Counted from the stretch's first letter, positions 16,778-25,336 are shown. The stretch is 64,000 nt of DNA from Streptomyces sp. DI166 (GCF_900091315.1 NZ_FLSP01000027.1:1-64000), one strand, 5' to 3'. The notes: generated from the sequence alone by a model not told the origin. Numbers and translations are program-made.

Positions 16778-16969
16778 CTACAGCTTGTCGCAGCCCAGCG
16801 ACTTCCAGAGCCCGTAGTAGTCCCCGTGACTGCAGGACATCGGATTGCCGATCTGAGCGAAAATCCACTCGCACCGGGCGCGGCTCGGCTTGCCCTCACC
16901 CGAGGCCGCGGCGGCCTCCTCATCGGTCAGTGCGGCGAACTTCAGGTCACGCAGAGCTTGCAGGCTCAT
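16778..16969 (-). CDS. Glycocin precursor peptide (63 aa)
   Basis: A 63-residue peptide: an acidic leader (MSLQALRDLKFAALTDEEAA...) ending ASGEG, then a 37-residue core starting KPSRARC. The core has Cys at positions 7, 20 and 34, two predicted helices (CEWIFAQIG and YYGLWKSLGC) and a Ser/Cys/His/Gly loop (NPMSCSHGDY). Sublancin is also 37 residues, with an outer disulfide 7-36, an inner disulfide, and a glycosylated loop Cys22. Here an outer 7-34 bond and a loop Cys20 remain and the inner pair is missing. The cleavage site is not a canonical GG/GA/GS. GGGGAAAG precedes the ATG. The exporter gene is 65 nt downstream. Confidence 0.85.
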   Translation of the reverse strand: MSLQALRDLKFAALTDEEAAAASGEGKPSRARCEWIFAQIGNPMSCSHGDYYGLWKSLGCDKL

Positions 16970-17008
16970 TTCTTTCCCCACTTCTTTTGGTCGCGGCCGC
17001 TTTCGGCC

Positions 17009-17020
17009 TGGTCTAGACCA
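17009..17020. promoter_or_regulatory. DasR-type operator (dre) overlapping the glycocin promoter
   Basis: TGGTCTAGACCA is a perfect 12-bp palindrome identical to the core of the DasR-responsive element consensus known from Streptomyces GlcNAc genes. It overlaps the candidate -10 box and start point of the glycocin promoter and lies 40 nt before the precursor ATG. GlcNAc-PTS genes next door carry related sites. Binding by DasR is inferred. Confidence 0.75.
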
Positions 17021-17046
17021 TAGTTGGGGGTCTTCTTGGTGATCAA
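17017..17046 (-). promoter_or_regulatory. Putative glycocin operon promoter
   Basis: Reading the minus strand, TTGATC (17046-17041) is separated by exactly 18 bp from TATGGT (17022-17017), a good match to a sigma70/HrdB-type promoter. Transcription would start near 17010, giving a ~40-nt leader. The -10 box runs into the dre palindrome. A second possible -10, TATGAT at 17072-17067, lies further upstream. Confidence 0.6.
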
Positions 17047-17142
17047 GGTGCGACCCTGTGATCATGATCATAGGATCCTCCGGGCTGGAATTCCCGTCTG
17101 ATGAAGCGGGGGGTGTCGACCCGTTTTCCTGGGTGGACATGC

Positions 17143-17177
17143 AAAACTCCCCGGTCCGTCGGGCAGACCGGGGAATT
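17143..17177 (-). terminator. Intrinsic terminator of nagE2
   Basis: On the minus strand TCCCCGGTC (17174-17166) pairs perfectly with GACCGGGGA (17156-17148) over a 9-nt loop, followed by GTTTTGC. It insulates the nag transporter gene from the glycocin promoter immediately downstream. Confidence 0.8.
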
Positions 17178-17201
17178 TAGAGTGAAGCGGTTTTGGGGGT
17201 C

Positions 17202-18467
<1,266 letters not shown>

Positions 18468-18526
18468 AACTTCCTCCATGGAGCATGGCGCCGCCCGGGG
18501 GTAGATGAAGGGGAGGGCGACGCAGG

Positions 18527-18555
18527 TGGTCTACACCACTCAGTGGTGTAGACCT
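18527..18555. promoter_or_regulatory. Twin DasR operators forming a 27-bp perfect palindrome
   Basis: Two dre-like cores, TGGTCTACACCA (18527-18538) and TGGTGTAGACCT (18544-18555), lie head to head. GGTCTACACCACT (18528-18540) and its exact reverse complement (18542-18554) flank a single C, giving a perfect inverted repeat. The pair is about 60-88 nt upstream of the nagE2 start and should bind DasR dimers side by side. Confidence 0.8.
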
Positions 18556-18583
18556 GTTGTAGCACGATGAAGGCGGCATAAGG

Positions 18584-18615
18584 AACCCGCGATTCCTGTG
18601 CGGGAACCGCGGGTT
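18584..18615 (-). terminator. Hairpin after nagE1
   Basis: The arms AACCCGCG (18584-18591) and CGCGGGTT (18608-18615) pair perfectly, with a further TTCC/GGAA pairing inside. It is located 26 nt beyond the nagE1 stop on the minus strand. There is no clear T tract, which is common for Streptomyces. Confidence 0.55.
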
Positions 18616-18641
18616 GCGCAACCGTTATTCGGGCCGAAAAG

Positions 18642-19934
18642 TCAGACCTTTGTGACGTCCTCGACCTCGTCCTCCGGCTCCCGTCCGGGGGTCTTCAGAT
18701 CGAACTTCGTGATCGCGAAACGGAAGATCGCGTAGTACACGACTGCGAAGCACAGACCGATCGGAATGATCGCCCACGGCTTGGTCGCCAGATTCCAGTT
18801 GATGATGTAGTCGATGAGACCGGCGGAGAAGCTGAACCCGTCGTGCACCCCGAGCCCCCACGTCACCGCCATCGACACACCCGTCAGCAGCGCGTGGATC
18901 GCGTACAGCACCGGCGCCACGAACAGGAACGAGTACTCGATCGGCTCGGTGATACCGGTGACGAACGACGTCAGCGCCACCGACAGCATCAGACCGCCGA
19001 CCTCCTTGCGGCGGTGCGGCTTCGCGGTGTGCGTGATCGCCAGCGCCGCGGCCGGAAGCGCAAACATCATGATCGGGAAGAACCCGGAGAGGAACTGCCC
19101 CGCGTCCGGGTCGCCCGCCAGGAACATATTGATGTCACCGTGCACCTCGGTGCCGTCCGGCTTGGTGTACGTGCCGAACTGGAACCAGATGGGCACGTTC
19201 AGGAACTGGTGCAGCCCGATCACCAGCAGCGCCCGGTTCGCGACACCGAAGATGCCGGCGCCCCACGAACCCGCGTCGCTCAGCCAGTCGCTGAAGTCCT
19301 CCAGCGCGTCACCGATCGGCGGCCAGATCCACAGACACAGCGCCGCGAAACCGATCGCGACGAACGCCATGATGATCGGCACCAGCCGGCGGCCGTTGAA
19401 GAAGCCCAGCCAGTCCACCAGCTTGGTGCGGTGGTAGCGGGCCCAGAAGAAGGCCGTGAGCAGCCCGATGACGATGCCGCCGAACACGCCCGGGTTCTGG
19501 TAGGTGAACGCCTGCACCGTCCCGTCCGCCGTCCCCTGGCAGCCGATCCCCGGCACCGCCTCGGTGCCGCTCGGGCAGTCCTCCGGGAACTGGCGCAGCA
19601 CATTGAAGTAGACGAGGAACCCCGCCACCGCCGCCAGCGCCGTCGAACCGTCCGCCTTCTTCGCCATGCCGATCGCGACACCGACGCAGAACAGCAGCGG
19701 CAGGCCGAGCGAGCCGTCCAGCAGCGCACCGCCCGCGCCGTTCATCACCTTGGCGACGTTGTCCCAGCCGAGCCCGTCGTCACCGAACACATCGGGCTGA
19801 CCCAGCCGGTTCAGGATGCCCGCGGCCGGCAGCACGGCGATCGGCAGCTGGAGGCTGCGGCCCATCTTCTGCAGGCCCTGGAACGCCGTGTGCCAGCGCT
19901 GTCGTGCCGGGGAGATCTCGGAGGGCGCATTCAT
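18642..19934 (-). CDS. nagE1: PTS N-acetylglucosamine-type permease EIIC, paralogue
   Basis: A 430-residue EIIC closely similar to NagE2, with the same hallmarks: GRSLQLPIAVLPAAGIL, KKADGSTALAAVAGFLV and GITEPIEYSFLFVAP. It carries an extra loop with two Cys (EDCPSGTEAVPGIGCQG, around residues 145-160) and a C-terminal acidic tail. The chosen ATG at 19934 gives MNAPSEISPARQRW, 20 nt downstream of a dre site. It lies upstream of nagE2 on the same strand but with its own terminator and separate operators. In S. coelicolor the equivalent locus is annotated nagE1; whether it carries GlcNAc or a related sugar is not settled by sequence. Confidence 0.9.
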   Translation of the reverse strand: MNAPSEISPARQRWHTAFQGLQKMGRSLQLPIAVLPAAGILNRLGQPDVFGDDGLGWDNVAKVMNGAGGALLDGSLGLPLLFCVGVAIGMAKKADGSTALAAVAGFLVYFNVLRQFPEDCPSGTEAVPGIGCQGTADGTVQAFTYQNPGVFGGIVIGLLTAFFWARYHRTKLVDWLGFFNGRRLVPIIMAFVAIGFAALCLWIWPPIGDALEDFSDWLSDAGSWGAGIFGVANRALLVIGLHQFLNVPIWFQFGTYTKPDGTEVHGDINMFLAGDPDAGQFLSGFFPIMMFALPAAALAITHTAKPHRRKEVGGLMLSVALTSFVTGITEPIEYSFLFVAPVLYAIHALLTGVSMAVTWGLGVHDGFSFSAGLIDYIINWNLATKPWAIIPIGLCFAVVYYAIFRFAITKFDLKTPGREPEDEVEDVTKV

Positions 19935-19954
19935 CAGTTGGCGACCGCCTGTCA

Positions 19955-19970
19955 GGTGGTGTAGACCAGT
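19955..19970. promoter_or_regulatory. DasR operator between nagE1 and nagF
   Basis: GGTGGTGTAGACCAGT contains the dre core TGGTGTAGACCA (19957-19968). It sits between the divergent nagE1 (20 nt away) and nagF (93 nt away) and could control both. Confidence 0.78.
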
Positions 19971-20062
19971 TATCCGACGATTGGGTTGCTGTGACGTCAT
20001 CTTTCGGTACGTACGGCGCAATCGCTCGTAAAGTTGGGCCAACTGTGCGTAAGGAGACCGAA

Positions 20063-20296
20063 ATGGCCAGCAAGGCGGAGAAGATCGTCGCGGGGCTCGG
20101 CGGCATCGACAACATCGAAGAGGTCGAAGGCTGCATCACCCGCCTGCGTACCGAGGTCAGCGACGCCTCCCTCGTCGACGAGGCGGCACTGAAGGCGGCC
20201 GGCGCCCACGGCGTCGTCAAGATGGGCACCGCGATCCAGGTCGTCATCGGCACCGACGCCGACCCCATCGCCGCGGAGATCGAAGACATGATGTGA
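20063..20296 (+). CDS. nagF: PTS GlcNAc-specific EIIB component
   Basis: A 77-residue soluble EIIB domain protein. The phosphorylated cysteine is Cys24 in NIEEVEGCITRLRTEV, followed by VVKMGTAIQVVIGTDA typical of the glucose/GlcNAc family. It passes phosphate from the general PTS proteins to sugar entering through NagE. AAGGAG lies 7 nt upstream of the ATG. It is divergent from nagE1/nagE2, as in S. coelicolor, and shares the dre site with nagE1. Confidence 0.94.
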   Translation: MASKAEKIVAGLGGIDNIEEVEGCITRLRTEVSDASLVDEAALKAAGAHGVVKMGTAIQVVIGTDADPIAAEIEDMM

Positions 20297-20330
20297 CCCG
20301 GCGCTCCCCGCGGAGCCCGGACCCACACGA

Positions 20331-20364
20331 AAGGGGCCCTTTCCCACCAGGGGAAGGGCCCCTT
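20331..20364 (+). terminator. Strong terminator hairpin between nagF and rph
   Basis: A 15-nt arm (20331-20345) pairs with 20350-20364 with one G-U pair and a 4-nt loop (ACCA). It ends 26 nt before the rph start, separating the PTS unit from rph. Confidence 0.8.
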
Positions 20365-20389
20365 CCGTACGAGGACTAGGCTCATCGGC

Positions 20390-21127
<738 letters not shown>

Positions 21128-21269
21128 AGGACGCGCCAAGAACAGCGTCCGGCACGGGCAACCACGCCGACCGCCCCCGCGTCATCAGGGGTACGGGCGT
21201 ACGAAACCTCGTACGCCCGGCCAGGCACGGGGGCCTGACACAGGGCCTGAGCACGGGAGGGACACCAGC

Positions 21270-21671
21270 ATGGGCGCGAGCCGACGCCGTCGGAGCCGTA
21301 TCACCGTTGTCGCCGCGGTGGCGGCCGTAGGGCTGACGGTGGGGCTGACCACCGGCTGCGACGCCGTCAGCAAGGCGCTGGACTGCGTCCAGACCGCCGA
21401 GGCGGTCGCCGACAGCGTCACCGACCTCCAGCAGGCGGTGGAGAACGCCTCCAACGACCCGACGCAGATCGACGAGTCCCTCAACGCCATCGACGACAAC
21501 CTCGACGAGGTCACCGACAAGACCGACAACGCCGACGTCAGCAAGGCCGTCGACGACCTCGCCAAGGCGGTCGACAACGTCCGCACCGCCATCAAGAACG
21601 GCGACGAGACGCCCGACCTGTCCCCGGTCACCGACGCGGCCGGCGAACTCACCAAGGTCTGCACCCCCTGA
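21270..21671 (+). CDS. Putative lipoprotein with coiled-coil-like acidic domain
   Basis: A 133-residue protein with a basic start, a hydrophobic signal helix (about 10-24) and a lipobox-like LTTGC, so Cys27 would be lipidated. The rest is a heptad-like, Asp/Ala/Val-rich helical domain with repeated DDLxKAVDN segments and three further Cys. It is found between rph and rdgB in Streptomyces; the function is unknown. GGGAGG at 21255-21260 supports the ATG. Confidence 0.85.
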   Translation: MGASRRRRSRITVVAAVAAVGLTVGLTTGCDAVSKALDCVQTAEAVADSVTDLQQAVENASNDPTQIDESLNAIDDNLDEVTDKTDNADVSKAVDDLAKAVDNVRTAIKNGDETPDLSPVTDAAGELTKVCTP

Positions 21672-21681
21672 TACTGGGGGC

Positions 21682-22284
21682 ATGACCCGCCTGATCCTCG
21701 CCACACGCAACGCCGGAAAGATCACCGAGCTGAGGGCGATCCTCGCCGACGCAGGACTCGACCACGACCTCGTCGGCGCGGACGCCTACCCGGACATCCC
21801 CGACGTCAAGGAAACCGGGGTGACGTTCGCCGAGAACGCCCTCCTCAAGGCCCACGCCCTCGCCCGCGCCACCGGCCTGCCCGCCGTCGCCGACGACTCC
21901 GGCCTCTGCGTGGACGTCCTCAACGGCGCCCCCGGCATCTTCTCGGCCCGCTGGGCCGGCACCCACGGCGACGACAAGGCCAACCTGAACCTGCTCCTGG
22001 CCCAGCTCTCCGACATCCCCGACGCCCACCGAGGCGCCCACTTCGCCTGCGCGGCAGCCCTGGCGCTCCCGGACGGCCGCGAGCAAGTGGTCGAGGGCCA
22101 ACTCCGAGGCACCCTCCGCCACACCCCCACCGGCACGAACGGCTTCGGCTACGACCCCATCCTCCAGCCGGACGGCGAAACCCGAACCTGCGCGGAACTG
22201 ACCCCGGAGGAGAAGAACGCCATCAGCCATCGGGGGAAGGCGTTCCGGGCGTTGGTGCCGGTGGTGCGGGAGCTGTTGGGCTGA
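21682..22284 (+). CDS. rdgB: RdgB/HAM1 family XTP/dITP diphosphatase
   Basis: A 200-residue house-cleaning enzyme that hydrolyses ITP, dITP and XTP to the monophosphates. The substrate motif LATRNAGKITEL is at the N terminus, followed by TFAENALLKAHALA, the catalytic DDSGLCVDVLNGAPGIFSAR and FGYDPILQPDG, and the final SHRGKAFRAL. The length is normal. It begins 10 nt after the lipoprotein stop and ends at a terminator. Confidence 0.97.
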   Translation: MTRLILATRNAGKITELRAILADAGLDHDLVGADAYPDIPDVKETGVTFAENALLKAHALARATGLPAVADDSGLCVDVLNGAPGIFSARWAGTHGDDKANLNLLLAQLSDIPDAHRGAHFACAAALALPDGREQVVEGQLRGTLRHTPTGTNGFGYDPILQPDGETRTCAELTPEEKNAISHRGKAFRALVPVVRELLG

Positions 22285-22289
22285 CAAAG

Positions 22290-22321
22290 AGCCCGACGCC
22301 TTCGTATCGGGGCGTCGGGCT
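22290..22321 (+). terminator. Terminator of the rph-rdgB unit
   Basis: AGCCCGACGCC (22290-22300) pairs perfectly with GGCGTCGGGCT (22311-22321) over a 10-nt loop and is followed by TCCTTCCTGT. It lies between rdgB and the convergent tRNA gene. Confidence 0.8.
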
Positions 22322-22330
22322 TCCTTCCTG

Positions 22331-22405
22331 TGGGCCCGGTGGGACTCGAACCCACGACACACCGGACCTAAACCGGCGCCCTCTAGCCAGCTGGGGTACG
22401 GGCCC
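22331..22405 (-). tRNA. tRNA-Leu (anticodon UAG), with short variable arm
   Basis: The minus strand folds into a full cloverleaf: acceptor GGGCCCG/CGGGCCC with discriminator A, D-arm around AGCTGGCTAGA, anticodon stem GCCGG/CCGGT with loop TTTAGGT (anticodon TAG), and T arm GTGGG-TTCGAGT-CCCAC. The anticodon assigns Leu (CUA codons). The variable region is only 5 nt (GTGTC), however, while normal bacterial leucine tRNAs have a long variable arm. The 3' CCA is not encoded. Confidence 0.88.
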
Positions 22406-22415
22406 GCAGCGCTGC

Positions 22416-23276
22416 CTACTCTACTGGTCCCCGGGGAGCCGATGTACGGCGAGATCGATTCGCGTAGGTGCCCGTCTGGCTGTGGCAGGAAGGGCAGAGA
22501 TACCGGAGGTTCTCGCGACGGTTGTCCAGACGGTCACCGTTGATGTGGTCGATCTCCAGGACCAGACGCTTGCCTTGCCACATGTCGCCGATTCCGCACT
22601 CGGCGCAGATGTGCGGGACGCCGAGGTCGTCGAGGGCGCGTCGTAACAGGGCGGTCTTGGTGCGGTTCGAACCCGGCTCCTTGCGACGCAGAATCTCGTC
22701 GGGGGACTTCCGGTGCCGTGACGCCGAGCCGCGAAAGTGTCCCTGCCCGGTGAAGTGATCAGTGGGGATGCCATGTGCCTCCAGACTGCGCTTCACGCGT
22801 GCCCGAGCGGCGCCGTCGGTCTCTTGGTAACCGAGGGTTCTGAGCACACCGGCGTAACTGGTGGCTTGGGCGGCCGCCGCTGCGAGGGCGTCCCGTGGAT
22901 GGGTATCAAGGCTGCGTCCATGACCACGGTTGAAGTGCGATGTGTCGATGCCGAATTCGTCCAGCCGCTTTCTGACGAGCCCGTAAGGGCTGTCCTCGGG
23001 CGGATACCCCAGGTACTCGAACATTTCCCGGATGCTGTGCGAGCAGGCTGCCGCCTCCTCCAGCAGCTCGCGTGCGTAGGACCGTTTCTCCCGGGGCGGG
23101 AGCGGCTCTTCGACGAAGTGCGAGGTGTCGATCGCGTAGTGCTCAAGTCTCCGGCGCAGGTAGCGCCGAGGACCGCTGCCCAGGGGCGTGCCCAGCCGTC
23201 GCATCAGATCCACCAGGCTGGTCGAGACGGCTGCGGTCGCCACCAGTACATCCTTGGGATACCTGGGTGCTCTCAT
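22416..23276 (-). CDS. HNH endonuclease-like protein with three N-terminal DNA-binding-type repeats
   Basis: A 286-residue protein. The N-terminal ~190 residues hold three ~45-residue modules, each a helix-turn-helix-like stretch ending in IDTSHF or IPTDHF (for example YAIDTSHF, GIDTSHF, GIPTDHF). The C terminus is an HNH nuclease domain: CAECG, then LEIDHINGDRLDNRRENLRY and LCPSCH as zinc and catalytic parts. GGAGGGAGG precedes the ATG. The start overlaps the stop of the upstream HNH paralogue (ATGA). One TTA codon (22644-22646) would make it bldA-dependent. It may be a homing-type or defence nuclease; the true role is unknown. Confidence 0.85.
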   Translation of the reverse strand: MRAPRYPKDVLVATAAVSTSLVDLMRRLGTPLGSGPRRYLRRRLEHYAIDTSHFVEEPLPPREKRSYARELLEEAAACSHSIREMFEYLGYPPEDSPYGLVRKRLDEFGIDTSHFNRGHGRSLDTHPRDALAAAAAQATSYAGVLRTLGYQETDGAARARVKRSLEAHGIPTDHFTGQGHFRGSASRHRKSPDEILRRKEPGSNRTKTALLRRALDDLGVPHICAECGIGDMWQGKRLVLEIDHINGDRLDNRRENLRYLCPSCHSQTGTYANRSRRTSAPRGPVE

Positions 23277-23899
23277 GCCTCCCTCCGCTTCCGGCGTCCT
23301 CGATAGGTGTCGGTCGTGGCATGGCAGTTGGGGCACAACAACCGCAGGTTCTCGGGGCGGTTGTCCCACCAGTCCCCGCTGATGTGGTCGACTTCGAGAC
23401 GGAGCGGTTTGCTGTTCCACTCCGGCCCTGTTCCGCACGCCGCGCAGACTTCGAGGACCCCGGTGCGCAGGAGTTCTCGGAGCAGCCGCTCGCCAGGGAC
23501 CCTTCCGTCCTCAGGGCTGCGCAGGGTGAGCAGGCCGCCCAGGGATCCCTTCGGGCGTCCCTTGCGGGATGGGGTGAAGTGGGACGTGTCGATGCCGAGC
23601 GCGGCGATCCGGCGACTCACATGCGTCTGGTTGCCGCCGACCTGACTGATTCCGAGGTGGCGCACGACGTCCTTGAAGCTGGTCGAGGCCGCCACCGCCG
23701 CGCGCAGGCGTTCCTCTGTGTACCGCACTTGGTTTGTGGCCAAGTGCGAGATATCCACGCCGGCCTCGGCCATCTTCTCGCGCAGGTAGCGCCTGCTGCC
23801 CGGAGTCGGCTTGCCGCCGCACCACCGGACCGCCTCGTCGATGTGCCTCGTATTGCGGGCTGCTTCCTCAAGCAGCCCGCGGGTGTATCTGGCAGCCAT
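23273..23899 (-). CDS. HNH endonuclease-like protein with two N-terminal repeats
   Basis: A 208-residue paralogue of the next gene. It has two ~45-residue helical modules ending GVDISHL and GIDTSHF, a Lys/Arg-rich linker (PSRKGRPKGSLGG), and a C-terminal HNH domain with CAACGTG, LEVDHISGDWWDNRPENLRL and LCPNCH. The shared module design suggests it reads DNA with the repeats and cuts with the HNH domain. The two genes overlap by 4 nt and sit just beyond a tRNA gene, a frequent place for acquired DNA. Function not established. Confidence 0.85.
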   Translation of the reverse strand: MAARYTRGLLEEAARNTRHIDEAVRWCGGKPTPGSRRYLREKMAEAGVDISHLATNQVRYTEERLRAAVAASTSFKDVVRHLGISQVGGNQTHVSRRIAALGIDTSHFTPSRKGRPKGSLGGLLTLRSPEDGRVPGERLLRELLRTGVLEVCAACGTGPEWNSKPLRLEVDHISGDWWDNRPENLRLLCPNCHATTDTYRGRRKRREA

Positions 23900-23977
23900 G
23901 TCCCCTCCGTCCCCACCACCCGTTCGTGGCTCGTACGGAGTAACGAACCGTTTATCGGACAGTCACGCACGAAATGC

Positions 23978-24016
23978 GGAACGGCCCGTACCGGGGATGC
24001 CGGTGCGGGCCGTTCC
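23978..24016 (-). terminator. Terminator of bcp
   Basis: A 17-nt arm (23978-23994) pairs with 24000-24016 with one G-U pair and a 5-nt loop. On the minus strand it is followed by GCATTTCG, and it starts 20 nt after the bcp stop. Confidence 0.8.
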
Positions 24017-24036
24017 GTAGAGGTGGGGGTGTGGGG

Positions 24037-24504
24037 TCAGATGCCCAGGTCCTTGATGATCTTGGCTACGTGGCCCGTCGCTCGGACGTTGTACAGGGCG
24101 CGTTCCACCTTGCCCTCCTCGTCCACGACGATCGTGGAGCGGATGACGCCCATGTAGGTCTTGCCGTAGTTCTTCTTCTCGCCGTAGGCGGCGTAGGACT
24201 CGGTGACCTTCTTGTCGGGGTCGGCCAGGAGGGTGACCTTCAGGGACTCCTTCTCGCGGAACTTCGCCAGCTTCTCCGGGGGGTCGGGGGAGATGCCGAT
24301 GACGTCGTAGCCGGCGCCGGCCAGCAGGTCGAGGTTGTCCGTGAAGTCGCAGGCCTGCTTCGTGCAGCCGGGGGTCAGGGCCGCCGGGTAGAAGTAGACG
24401 ATGACCTTGCGGCCCTTGTGGTCGGCCAGGGAGACCTCGTTGCCGTCGGCGTCGGGGAGGGTGAAGGCGGGGGCTACGTCCCCGGGCTGGAGTCGCTCGC
24501 TCAT
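24037..24504 (-). CDS. bcp: Thioredoxin-dependent thiol peroxidase (BCP/PrxQ)
   Basis: A 155-residue peroxiredoxin that reduces hydroperoxides with thioredoxin. The active site is YFYPAALTPGCTKQACDFTDN, with peroxidatic Cys47 and resolving Cys52 in the PrxQ spacing. The N-terminal SERLQPGDVAPAFTLPDADG and YGEKKNYGKTYMGVIRSTIVVDEEG are family hallmarks. The PAALTPGC variant of the usual PKDNTPGC is tolerated in actinobacteria. It is divergent from the DUF3618 gene and has its own terminator. Confidence 0.96.
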   Translation of the reverse strand: MSERLQPGDVAPAFTLPDADGNEVSLADHKGRKVIVYFYPAALTPGCTKQACDFTDNLDLLAGAGYDVIGISPDPPEKLAKFREKESLKVTLLADPDKKVTESYAAYGEKKNYGKTYMGVIRSTIVVDEEGKVERALYNVRATGHVAKIIKDLGI

Positions 24505-24597
24505 CTCGCTAGCGTAACCGGGGGTCCTGACAGTGCGGCGCGGCGCAGAGCTGACAGACTGTCCGCATCAGTATCAGCGGACTTCGGAGGCCGAACG

Positions 24598-24927
24598 GTG
24601 GCGGAAACGTCGGACACCAGAACCCCGGCGCAGATCGAGGCGGACATCAGGCGCCGCCGCGAGCTGCTGGCCGAGACCCTGGACGAGATCGGGGTGCGGG
24701 TCCACCCGAAGACGATCGTCGGGGATGCGAAGGCCAAGGTCGTCTCCAACATCGACCACACGCTCGGCCGAGCCTATGTGCACGTCAATCACGTCGTCAG
24801 CGACGTCAAGGCGCGGTTCGTGAACGAGGACGGCGCACCGCGTCTGGAGCGGGTCGTCCCGGCCGCGCTGCTCGTCGTGGGCGTGGTGGGGCTGCTGACC
24901 GTCGGCACGCGGCGCCGCAAGCGCTGA
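24598..24927 (+). CDS. DUF3618 domain membrane protein
   Basis: A 109-residue protein. The DUF3618 signature TPAQIEADIRRRRELLAETLDEI is at residues 9-31, then an amphipathic region, and one C-terminal membrane helix (PAALLVVGVVGLLTVG) with a basic RRRKR end. The family is often near membrane-stress or phage-shock-like proteins; its function is not defined. GTG start with GGAGG 7 nt upstream. Confidence 0.9.
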   Translation: MAETSDTRTPAQIEADIRRRRELLAETLDEIGVRVHPKTIVGDAKAKVVSNIDHTLGRAYVHVNHVVSDVKARFVNEDGAPRLERVVPAALLVVGVVGLLTVGTRRRKR

Positions 24928-24970
24928 CCCGGCGGCGTACGGACGCGGCGAAGGCAGGTAGGTTCGAGGC

Positions 24971-25324
24971 GTGAGCGCCAACAGAAACGACACCACCCCA
25001 CACGACAAGCTGCCCATCCGGATGCTGCACGACCGGGTACTGGTGCGGCAGGACACCAACGAGGGCGAGCGGCGTTCCGGTGGCGGGATCCTGATTCCGG
25101 CCACCGCGGCGGTCGGCCGTCGGCTGGCCTGGGCCGAGGTCGTGGCGGTGGGGCAGAACGTACGGACGGTGGAGCCCGGTGACCGGGTGCTGTTCGACCC
25201 GGAGGACCGGGCCGAGGTGGAGGTCCGGGGGGTCGCGTATGTGCTGATGCGCGAGCGCGACCTGCACGCCGTGGCCGCGGACCGGTTCGAGGGGTCCGAG
25301 GACTCGACTGGCTTGTACCTGTGA
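24971..25324 (+). CDS. GroES-family co-chaperonin-like protein
   Basis: A 117-residue protein of the GroES (Cpn10) fold: LPIRMLHDRVLVRQD, GGGILIPATAAVGRRLAWAEVVAVG and VEPGDRVLFDPEDRAEVEV. The mobile loop (residues around 30-45) lacks the usual hydrophobic GroEL-contact tripeptide in standard form, and no groEL lies nearby. It is probably a diverged second GroES rather than the main one. GTG start, 43 nt after DUF3618, ending in a terminator. Function beyond the fold is uncertain. Confidence 0.85.
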   Translation: MSANRNDTTPHDKLPIRMLHDRVLVRQDTNEGERRSGGGILIPATAAVGRRLAWAEVVAVGQNVRTVEPGDRVLFDPEDRAEVEVRGVAYVLMRERDLHAVAADRFEGSEDSTGLYL

Positions 25325-25336
25325 TTGTTCGCTTCC

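Noticed and set aside
13276..16969. The peptide operon considered as a lanthipeptide or other RiPP cluster
   Set aside because: No LanB/C/M, radical SAM or cyclodehydratase gene; the only modifying enzyme is a SunS-like glycosyltransferase, so glycocin fits best.
16970..17140. Upstream extension of the precursor reading frame
   Set aside because: It would run through the promoter and operator, and the added sequence lacks leader character; the ATG at 16969 has a good ribosome site.
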